From assembly GCA_003242315.1 (NCBI GenBank), contig QGUY01000092.1, forward strand, positions 1 through 13,300: a stretch of 13,300 nt of DNA. The letters run 5' to 3'. The position numbers and the translations under genes are program-made. Each line of letters begins with the position of its first letter. Position 1 is the stretch's first letter. The notes beneath the pieces were generated by a model. The model saw nothing but the letters and a program-made list of their open reading frames with translations, had not been told where the DNA came from and did no database searches. This DNA is from Bacteroidota bacterium. GTDB taxonomy: Bacteria; Bacteroidota; Bacteroidia; Cytophagales; Cyclobacteriaceae. This document shows, in pieces, positions 7,387-12,814 of this stretch.

Positions 7387-7881
7387 TCAGAATTCTATCA
7401 ATATCTGATTCTTCTCTACGCGATCTCCTTTTGATACATGTACCGTCTTGACCACACCTGATCCGGGCGCCCGAAGTACATTTTCCATTTTCATTGCCTC
7501 CAGCACCAGCAAAGGATCGCGCTCCGCAACCGTGTCGCCCTCTTTCACTTTCAAATCAACGATGAGCCCGGGCATTGGCGCCCGCACCACGTTGAGGCGA
7601 CTCGCATCGTTTGAGGAGATCCCCATCTTTTCCAAAAGGAGATCAAACCGGTCTTTGATCTTTACTTCATACGATTTTCCGTTGATGCGAATGACGACCA
7701 CACGATTGCGCGGGTCCGTTCGGATGATCTCACCTGTGAAACTTCTCCCTTCATAGATGAGCGAGTACGTATTGTCAGAAACCCGCGCTATGTCCAGGGA
7801 AAGCAACGCGTCGTCGACATAGAGTCCATCTTCCGCACGCCGTATGCGAAACGTGTTTGTACCGACCGTTACTTCAAACAT
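7387..7881 (-). CDS. Biotin carboxyl carrier protein (acyl-CoA carboxylase-type biotinyl subunit)
   Basis: At 164 residues from the ATG at 7881, this protein carries the covalently bound biotin that shuttles CO2 between biotin carboxylase and a carboxyltransferase. The C-terminal biotinyl domain (about residues 97-164) has the APMPGL entry (101-106), the biotinylation motif EAMKM with Lys131 as the modified residue, and APGSGVV (138-144). The N-terminal region is a beta-rich domain with INGKSYEVKI (67-76), as in the biotinyl end of propionyl-CoA carboxylase or oxaloacetate-decarboxylase-like subunits rather than E. coli AccB. An upstream ATG (7935) would add 18 residues unlike the family, so I prefer 7881. 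No carboxylase or transferase gene adjoins it inside the window, so which acyl-CoA it serves is unresolved. The next minus-strand gene is pyrH. Confidence 0.9.
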   Translation of the reverse strand: MFEVTVGTNTFRIRRAEDGLYVDDALLSLDIARVSDNTYSLIYEGRSFTGEIIRTDPRNRVVVIRINGKSYEVKIKDRFDLLLEKMGISSNDASRLNVVRAPMPGLIVDLKVKEGDTVAERDPLLVLEAMKMENVLRAPGSGVVKTVHVSKGDRVEKNQILIEF

Positions 7882-7947
7882 AATGCGATCGCTTTTCGCT
7901 TTAATATTGGGATTTTTCCTCAAGAAGCAGCACAAAAAATGGTTTCA

Positions 7948-7978
7948 TTTTTTATTAAGACACTCTTTCTTAACTTTG
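7948..7978 (+). promoter_or_regulatory. Promoter of the TPP-riboswitch leader and receptor gene
   Basis: TAACTTTG at 7971-7978 matches the Bacteroidota -7 consensus TAnnTTTG, and TTTT at 7948-7951 sits 19 bases upstream where TTTG is expected, inside a T-rich stretch. A start site a few bases after 7978 would give a leader of about 190 bases that contains the whole THI-box. Confidence 0.6.
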
Positions 7979-8011
7979 CGGCGTCACACGCACACAACAC
8001 ACGACCAGTAA

Positions 8012-8090
8012 TCTAAGGGGTGCCTTAATATAACGGGCTGAGATCATACCCATAATACCTGATGCCGGTAATGCGGCCGAAGGGAAGGCA
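8012..8090 (+). ncRNA. TPP riboswitch (THI-box)
   Basis: The conserved TPP aptamer core is present in order: GGGGTGCC (8017-8024), GGCTGAGA (8036-8043), ACCC (8048-8051), ACCTGAT (8057-8063), a GCCG/CGGC stem (8064-8067 with 8074-8077) closing a GTAATG loop, and CGAAGGGAAG (8078-8087). P2 forms from GGGT (8018-8021) with ACCC (8048-8051), and a short P3 from GCC (8022-8024) with GGC (8036-8038). P1 is poor: only about three pairs, UCU (8012-8014) with AGG (8086-8088), can be drawn. The aptamer senses thiamine pyrophosphate and normally represses the gene downstream when TPP is plentiful. It ends about 85 bases before the receptor start codon. Confidence 0.92.
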
Positions 8091-8110
8091 AGCCTGCAAT
8101 ACGCGCAGGC
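8085..8110 (+). promoter_or_regulatory. Putative expression platform of the TPP riboswitch
   Basis: Directly after the aptamer, GCCTGC (8092-8097) pairs with GCAGGC (8105-8110) around a seven-base loop. Its 5' arm can instead pair as GCCT (8092-8095) with AGGC (8086-8089). The aptamer's own TGCCTT (8021-8026) can also pair perfectly with AAGGCA (8085-8090). These mutually exclusive helices look like a switch. No U-tract follows the hairpin, so a simple intrinsic terminator is not supported. The mechanism is unproven. Confidence 0.4.
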
Positions 8111-8174
8111 AGGTTAAACACAGGCAGACATATTCCCCTGTACGTCCGCCAGTTTAAACCAAACCGTTACAAAC

Positions 8175-10532
8175 ATGTTACGCTTTACGCAAACAGTGCT
8201 TCTGGCACTGTCATCGTTTGCTGCCGTCGCACAATTTCAGGTCACAGGATCGGTGCGGCAGCACGAAACGCATCAACCTCTTGGCGGCGCAACGGTCCAG
8301 CTGTTGCCCGGCGACCGATCTGCTGTGACCGACAGCTCCGGACATTTCTCCGTCACGAACGTGCCGCGCGGAAAATACACGTTGTTGGTCCGATACCTCG
8401 GACATTCAGACGGCGCGATTCCCGTCGACGTGACGCGCGACATTAACGTTGATGTCGTGCTGAAAGAAGCACCAACGTTCACGGATGAAGTGGTTGTCGA
8501 AGCTACACGCGCCGACGAACGCACGCCCACCACGTTTGTCAATATGGACCGCGCTACCATTCGCGGTCAGGATTTCGGCCAGGACCTCCCTTACCTGCTT
8601 AACTGGACACCATCACTCGTGACCACCTCTGACGCCGGCACCGGCATCGGATACACCGGTGTCCGTATCCGGGGAAGCGACGCGACACGCATCAATGTCA
8701 CCATCAACGGTATTCCGTACAACGACGCCGAATCACTCGGCACATTCTGGGTGGACATCCCGGACATCGCATCATCAACGCGAAGCATTCAGATACAACG
8801 CGGCGTCGGAACGTCTACTAATGGCGCAGGCGCCTTCGGTGGTACCGTGAACCTCCAAACTACAATTGGTGGTGATGAACCTTTTGCGGAAGCGACAATG
8901 GCGGTGGGCTCGTTCAATACGCGAAGGTTTACAGTTTCAGCGGGTACAGGACTTATCAACGACCACTGGTCTGCCGAAGCAAGACTTTCAAAGATTCAAT
9001 CAGATGGTTACATCGACCGCGCGTTTTCTGATCTCGGTGCATACTACTTCGCCACCAACTATCGATCGGATCGTACACTGCTGTCCGCAATCTTCTTTGG
9101 AGGGAGGGAAACGACATATCAGTCGTGGTATGGCATCGACCCCGACATGATGAATGAGCGTCGAACGTTCAACTACGCTGGCGCGATTTACGACGACGAT
9201 GGAAATGTGATTAGGTACTACGATAATCAAACAGACAACTACAAGCAGGATCACACCCAACTGCACCTGTCTCATGTCTTGTCACCTTCAACCACGTTGT
9301 CCGCAGCGTTACACTACACCTTTGGTCGCGGATACTACGAAAACTACAATCAGGATGAGTCCTTCGCTTCGTTGGGCCTTCCTAACCTGGTGATAGGAGA
9401 CAGCCTCATTGAAGCAGGCGATTTTGCTACGAGAAAATGGCTGAAAAATCACTTCTATGGAGCAACCTTTTCGCTCCTCCACGAAGGCTCCAATTTCGAC
9501 CTGACCTTCGGAGGCGGTTATCACCGATTCACACCCGCCCGTCACTTTGGAGAAATTATCTGGGGTGAGTTTGCTTTGGATCAAGTACCCGGTCAGCGAT
9601 ACTACGAAGGAGAGTCCGATAAATCAGACTTCAATCTCTACGGAAAAATCCAATTCCACTTCACAGATCGTCTCAATGGTTTTGCTGATGTACAATGGCG
9701 TCGCGTTGCGTACACGACATCCGGAACTGACGACGACCAGTCGGCATACAACATTAGCGACGAGCACAACTTCTTCAATCCGAAAGCGGGCCTTAGCTAC
9801 ACGCTTGACAATGGCGGTGTGCTGTATGCGTCCTACGCCATCGCGCATCGCGAGCCAACGCGTACCGACTACCTCGAGAACGACGTACGGCCGCGGCCCG
9901 AACGCATGGGTAACCTGGAGGCAGGCTTCCGGAAGTCGACATCCACCTACCATGTTGCCGTCAACTACTACCTCATGCGGTATAAGGATCAGCTGGTTCT
10001 TACAGGTGAACTCGATAACGTGGGAGATCCCATTCGGGCTAACGTCGGCGAAAGCTACCGCACAGGCATTGAGCTTTCCGGAGGCATTCGATTTTCCCGA
10101 TGGGTTGACTGGAATGTCAACGCCACCTGGAGCAGAAACCGCAATGTCGACTACGTATGGGAGGAAGGCGACGGCACCACACGAAAGGCCAATACCGCGA
10201 TCATTCTTTCACCCGACTGGATTGCAGGTAGTCAATTGACCTTTCACCCACACCGGCGTGTCGCCGTCTCACTGTTGTCAAAATACGTGAGCAAGCAATA
10301 CCTTGATAACACCCAGAACGAGGCGCTGACCCTCGATGCGTACTTTGTGAACGACCTCAGGATAACCTGGGAGTTTCAGCCCGCCGGCACAAAGCGCGTA
10401 GAACTGAGTCTGCTCGTCAATAACCTTTTCGATACCGAGTACGCCTCGAACGGATACAGTTACGACGGCGTGCCGTACTTCTATCCGCAGGCGGGAATTA
10501 ACTTTCTTGGGCGAGTTGCTGTGAAATTATAG
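8175..10532 (+). CDS. TonB-dependent outer-membrane receptor, probable thiamine uptake (OMR1-like)
   Basis: The 785-residue protein has a signal peptide with likely cleavage after AVA (residue 19). A carboxypeptidase-regulatory-like beta domain (about 22-97; VTGSVRQH, GKYTLLVRYLGH) comes next, then a TonB box-like DEVVVEATRA (104-113). The plug domain (about 104-230) includes GVRIRGSDATRINVTINGIP, RGVGTSTNGAGAFGGTVNL and the usual glycine pattern. The rest is a long 22-strand-type beta barrel ending LFDTEYASNGY and a final strand GRVAVKL. Such receptors import scarce solutes across the outer membrane using TonB energy. The TPP riboswitch in its leader indicates thiamine or a thiamine compound; this assignment comes from regulation plus the known THI-box-controlled OMR1 receptors of Bacteroidota, not from the barrel itself. 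No pnuT or thiamine-kinase partner gene follows. Confidence 0.93.
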   Translation: MLRFTQTVLLALSSFAAVAQFQVTGSVRQHETHQPLGGATVQLLPGDRSAVTDSSGHFSVTNVPRGKYTLLVRYLGHSDGAIPVDVTRDINVDVVLKEAPTFTDEVVVEATRADERTPTTFVNMDRATIRGQDFGQDLPYLLNWTPSLVTTSDAGTGIGYTGVRIRGSDATRINVTINGIPYNDAESLGTFWVDIPDIASSTRSIQIQRGVGTSTNGAGAFGGTVNLQTTIGGDEPFAEATMAVGSFNTRRFTVSAGTGLINDHWSAEARLSKIQSDGYIDRAFSDLGAYYFATNYRSDRTLLSAIFFGGRETTYQSWYGIDPDMMNERRTFNYAGAIYDDDGNVIRYYDNQTDNYKQDHTQLHLSHVLSPSTTLSAALHYTFGRGYYENYNQDESFASLGLPNLVIGDSLIEAGDFATRKWLKNHFYGATFSLLHEGSNFDLTFGGGYHRFTPARHFGEIIWGEFALDQVPGQRYYEGESDKSDFNLYGKIQFHFTDRLNGFADVQWRRVAYTTSGTDDDQSAYNISDEHNFFNPKAGLSYTLDNGGVLYASYAIAHREPTRTDYLENDVRPRPERMGNLEAGFRKSTSTYHVAVNYYLMRYKDQLVLTGELDNVGDPIRANVGESYRTGIELSGGIRFSRWVDWNVNATWSRNRNVDYVWEEGDGTTRKANTAIILSPDWIAGSQLTFHPHRRVAVSLLSKYVSKQYLDNTQNEALTLDAYFVNDLRITWEFQPAGTKRVELSLLVNNLFDTEYASNGYSYDGVPYFYPQAGINFLGRVAVKL

Positions 10533-10564
10533 AGGATTGTTGTTCAATAAGGATAAGGGTCTGG

Positions 10565-10628
10565 GGGTGATTGGATTGCTCGCGGTAGTTTTCGACTCCG
10601 CTAAACCACCGGAGTAATCCCATCACCC
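10565..10628. repeat. Long imperfect hairpin downstream of the receptor gene
   Basis: GGGTGATTGGATT (10565-10577) pairs with AATCCCATCACCC (10616-10628) with one mismatch. Inside it CGGTAGTTT (10583-10591) pairs with AAACCACCG (10603-10611) with one G/U-type mismatch. The central loop contains TTCGACTCCGCT, and the alternative small stem CTCCG/CGGAG is also possible. It begins 33 bases after the receptor stop codon. It could act as a transcript-end stabiliser, a terminator without a U-tract, or a REP-like repeat. Confidence 0.6.
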
Positions 10629-10645
10629 AACAAAATAGACCATCG

Positions 10646-10673
10646 GGGAAGTAGAATCTTATTTCTATTTCCC
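10646..10673. terminator. 11-bp hairpin, possible transcript end of the receptor gene
   Basis: GGGAAGTAGAA (10646-10656) pairs with TTCTATTTCCC (10663-10673) through eleven pairs, one of them a G-U wobble in RNA, around the six-base loop TCTTAT. No T-tract follows, only AATATTCCCC. A terminator or mRNA-end role is plausible but not proven. GGGGAA (10645-10650) can alternatively pair with TTCCCC (10678-10683). Confidence 0.4.
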
Positions 10674-10864
10674 AATATTCCCCGCCTCGGGTAACTGATC
10701 GTGGTCACATTCTGGTGACTGAGCGTAGTCGAAGCCAGTTCAGAAGTTTTTCACAGGCAACACTGTTTGGCGATTTGTTGTTTGACCTACCCCAACATTG
10801 AATTCAAGGGATAAATCACAAATCGCAATTCACTAATCACCCATCAAAAATCATGTTGTCTCGT

Positions 10865-10872
10865 TACCTTTG
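10865..10872 (+). promoter_or_regulatory. Bacteroidota-type -7 element upstream of the UbiA gene
   Basis: TACCTTTG is an exact match to TAnnTTTG and lies 16 bases before the ATG at 10889. A start site just downstream would leave the alternative ATG at 10853 outside the transcript, which supports 10889 as the start. The -33 position shows no TTTG. Confidence 0.5.
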
Positions 10873-10888
10873 TTATTCAGACAACACC

Positions 10889-11746
10889 ATGCAAGCCGCA
10901 ATTGCCAGGGTAAAGGATTTTACAGCATCGCTTCTGCGCCTGACCCGGGTGTGGAACCTGCTGATCATTGCCCTTGCGCAGTATTTCACAGCGGCATACC
11001 TCGTCGACGAAGACGTTGTCTTAAATCCAAGACTAGCCCTCCTTACGGTGTCGACACTGCTGGTCGCCGCAGCGGGCTACATCATCAACGACTACTACGA
11101 TGTCAAGATCGATCTCATCAACAAACCCGACCGGGTGGTTGTCGGACGGAGTATCGGCCGACGCTATGCCTTGCTGCTTCACAGTGTGTTTTCAGTGGCA
11201 GGCATCGCCATCGGCACCTATCTGTCGCTCTGGATCGGCGCTGTAAATCTGTTTTCCGTGTGGCTGCTCTGGCTGTACTCGAACACACTCAAGAGAAAAC
11301 CCTTTGTTGGGAATGTCGCGGTCGCCCTTCTCACCGGCCTTAGCATCCTTGTAGTAGATGCGCTGTTTTATCCCCATCACAGCCTGATATGGATCTACGC
11401 GCTGTTCGCATTCTTCATGACCCTCGTCCGCGAAATCGTCAAGGACATGGAAGACCTGAAAGGCGACAATACCTTTGGATGCCGAACGCTGCCCATCCTG
11501 CTCGGTATACGCAGAACAAAGGCGATAATCTTCCTGATTCTCATCGTATTCCTCACGTCGGTTGTCGTGCTCAACCGGTCATATACCCAGCTGCCTCTTT
11601 ACTACTTTGTTCTGTTCCTGTTTGCCCCGGTATCGCTGCTGGCCATCTGGCTGCTGAGGGCGGACATGAAAAAAGAGTTCACCTGGATCAGCACATTCTG
11701 CAAAGTCATTCTCGTACTGGGGATAATCAGCATGGCATTCGTGTAA
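10889..11746 (+). CDS. UbiA-family prenyltransferase, GGGP synthase-like
   Basis: This 285-residue integral membrane protein has about eight or nine hydrophobic segments and both aspartate-rich UbiA motifs: NDYYDVKID (residues 67-75) and REIVKDMEDLKGD (181-193). These motifs bind the Mg2+-complexed prenyl diphosphate. UbiA enzymes attach an isoprenoid tail to an acceptor inside the membrane. The REIVKDMED form resembles Bacteroidota proteins usually annotated geranylgeranylglycerol-phosphate geranylgeranyltransferase, an archaeal lipid-type activity. The real acceptor in Bacteroidota is uncertain, and menaquinone-type or other acceptors cannot be excluded from sequence. I start at the ATG of 10889 because a -7 element covers the stretch after the upstream ATG (10853) and the extra 12 residues carry no family signal. 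purN follows 43 bases later on the same strand. Confidence 0.88.
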   Translation: MQAAIARVKDFTASLLRLTRVWNLLIIALAQYFTAAYLVDEDVVLNPRLALLTVSTLLVAAAGYIINDYYDVKIDLINKPDRVVVGRSIGRRYALLLHSVFSVAGIAIGTYLSLWIGAVNLFSVWLLWLYSNTLKRKPFVGNVAVALLTGLSILVVDALFYPHHSLIWIYALFAFFMTLVREIVKDMEDLKGDNTFGCRTLPILLGIRRTKAIIFLILIVFLTSVVVLNRSYTQLPLYYFVLFLFAPVSLLAIWLLRADMKKEFTWISTFCKVILVLGIISMAFV

Positions 11747-11789
11747 AGTCACATTTTGCCCTGTGGCGAGGATTCCTTTCTTTTGCGCC

Positions 11790-12365
11790 ATGCAGAACGC
11801 CCGAATTGCCATCCTCGCCTCCGGGAGCGGCACTAACGCAGAAGCCATTATCAACTATTTCAGGGACCACCCTACGATCTCAGTAGCGGTCGTCTTGTCC
11901 AATAACCCGAAAGCCTATGTGCTTGAACGCGCCCGTAAACACGGGGTCCCCACCGTAGTATTCAACCGCCAGGAGTTCTATAACACCACGCGCATCGCCG
12001 ACGTACTTCGCGACATGGGCATAACGCACCTTGTTCTGGCTGGTTTTCTGTGGCTTGTGCCAGACAACCTTCTTCACATGTTCCCCTCGCGCATTGTCAA
12101 CATCCATCCGGCGTTGTTGCCTGCTTACGGCGGAAAGGGAATGTACGGCATGCGCGTCCACGAAGCTGTGAAGGCTTCCGGCGACACGAAAACCGGCATC
12201 ACGATTCACGAAGTCACGCCAGCATACGACGAAGGCCCCGTGATCTTCCAGACTTCTTGCGAAATAGATGCCGACGATTCACCTGAATCCATCGCCGAGA
12301 AAGTGCATCGCCTTGAGCACTACCATTATCCGAGAGTGATTGAAAAATGGATTAATAACCATTAA
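11790..12365 (+). CDS. purN: Phosphoribosylglycinamide formyltransferase (GAR transformylase)
   Basis: The cytosolic enzyme transfers a formyl group from 10-formyltetrahydrofolate to GAR, the third step of de novo purine synthesis. At 191 residues it is close to the E. coli enzyme (212). Key features are the N-terminal IAILASGSGTNAEAI (residues 6-20), whose GSGTN loop binds the phosphoribosyl group, and NIHPALLPAYGGKGMYG (104-120) with catalytic Asn104 and His106. THETP-like ITIHEVTPAYDEG (137-149) holds the catalytic Asp147, followed by PVIFQ (150-154). All three catalytic residues are present. I use the ATG at 11790, which begins exactly at the family start; an upstream GTG (11763) would add nine unrelated residues. 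It lies 43 bases after the UbiA gene and 42 bases before the small membrane protein, so the three may form one transcript. Confidence 0.96.
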   Translation: MQNARIAILASGSGTNAEAIINYFRDHPTISVAVVLSNNPKAYVLERARKHGVPTVVFNRQEFYNTTRIADVLRDMGITHLVLAGFLWLVPDNLLHMFPSRIVNIHPALLPAYGGKGMYGMRVHEAVKASGDTKTGITIHEVTPAYDEGPVIFQTSCEIDADDSPESIAEKVHRLEHYHYPRVIEKWINNH

Positions 12366-12407
12366 CTTGGCGGTGCCCAACAGAGCCATTCGCACTATGC
12401 CCATAAA

Positions 12408-12641
12408 ATGCCAGATATGGATTTCTCTGAACTGCCGCTAAGTACCGAATGGATCATCATTTACGTTTTCATTGCCCTGGCGATCATCGTGCCGATCATT
12501 GCGATCATTGATGTCATACGTAGCAAATTCAAACGTCCTTACGATAAGGCCATCTGGCTGCTTCTGATTATCTTCTTCAACCTGCTGGGCGCGCTCCTGT
12601 ATTTCAGTCTCAGTCGCGAACGGAAAAAGCCAAGAACGTAA
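12408..12641 (+). CDS. Small PLDc_N-domain membrane protein
   Basis: The 77-residue protein has two hydrophobic helices (about residues 15-36 and 47-66) separated by a short basic, polar loop (RSKFKRPYDK) and ends in a highly charged tail (SRERKKPRT). The pattern of a Trp-headed second helix followed by NLLGALLYFSLSR (58-70) matches the PLDc_N domain. That domain is found at the N-terminus of cardiolipin-synthase-like phospholipase D proteins and also as free-standing small proteins. No catalytic HKD motif is present, so it is not itself a phospholipase. Function of the free-standing form is not established; immunity-, transport- or lipid-related roles are guesses. Met4 (12417) is an alternative start. 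It is last in the plus-strand run after purN. Confidence 0.8.
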   Translation: MPDMDFSELPLSTEWIIIYVFIALAIIVPIIAIIDVIRSKFKRPYDKAIWLLLIIFFNLLGALLYFSLSRERKKPRT

Positions 12642-12669
12642 TCTCGAAACGGATACCAGTTTTCCGATT

Positions 12670-12768
12670 ACCACTATGTGACCTATGTAACCTTCTATGT
12701 TTCCTATGTCGTTCAAAAGACTTCACAGAACCGCATAGAACGCATAGAATCACATAGTAAACGTGGTG
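12670..12768. repeat. Cluster of inverted CTATGT-type repeats between convergent genes
   Basis: The left part carries four CTATGT copies (starting at 12674, 12683, 12694 and 12704) on the plus strand. The right part carries three inverted copies (GCATAG at 12733 and 12742, ACATAG at 12752). The outer arms ACTATGTGA (12673-12681) and TCACATAGT (12750-12758) are a perfect 9-bp inverted repeat, and inner arms also pair. The cluster lies between the convergent PLDc_N and homogentisate dioxygenase genes, so its folded RNA could end or stabilise transcripts from both sides. Confidence 0.65.
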
Positions 12769-12814
12769 TGATCCTTACAAAAGACGCGTTCCCGCAGGCG
12801 ACCATCATGCGTTT

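Larger units (their letters stand above)
10533..10888. other. Gene-free, structure-rich intergenic segment
   Basis: These 356 bases between the receptor and the prenyltransferase hold no plausible gene. They contain, in order, a long imperfect hairpin (10565-10628), a second 11-bp hairpin (10646-10673), an inverted pair of TTCGACTmCGCT motifs (10591-10602 and 10722-10733), a small GTCAC/GTGAC hairpin (10704-10719), a 9-bp inverted repeat (10770-10778 with 10818-10826), an AATCAC-rich run (about 10812-10853) and a TACCTTTG promoter element. Confidence 0.7.

Noticed and set aside
8120..8141. ACAGG/CCTGT inverted repeat (8120-8124 with 8137-8141) as a terminator in the riboswitch leader
   Set aside because: Five pairs around a 12-base loop without a T-tract is too weak to call.
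9547..10239. A 230-codon plus-strand open frame inside the TonB receptor
   Set aside because: It is in another frame of the receptor gene; the Thr/Ser-rich composition is typical of an out-of-frame reading, and the receptor frame is unbroken from plug to barrel end.
11389..11886. A 165-codon plus-strand open frame across the end of the UbiA gene and start of purN
   Set aside because: Alternate frame of two well-supported genes, with no recognisable domain.
12670..12768. The CTATGT copies as a small CRISPR array
   Set aside because: Units are six to nine bases, spacers are of a few bases, copies occur in both orientations, and no cas gene is near.
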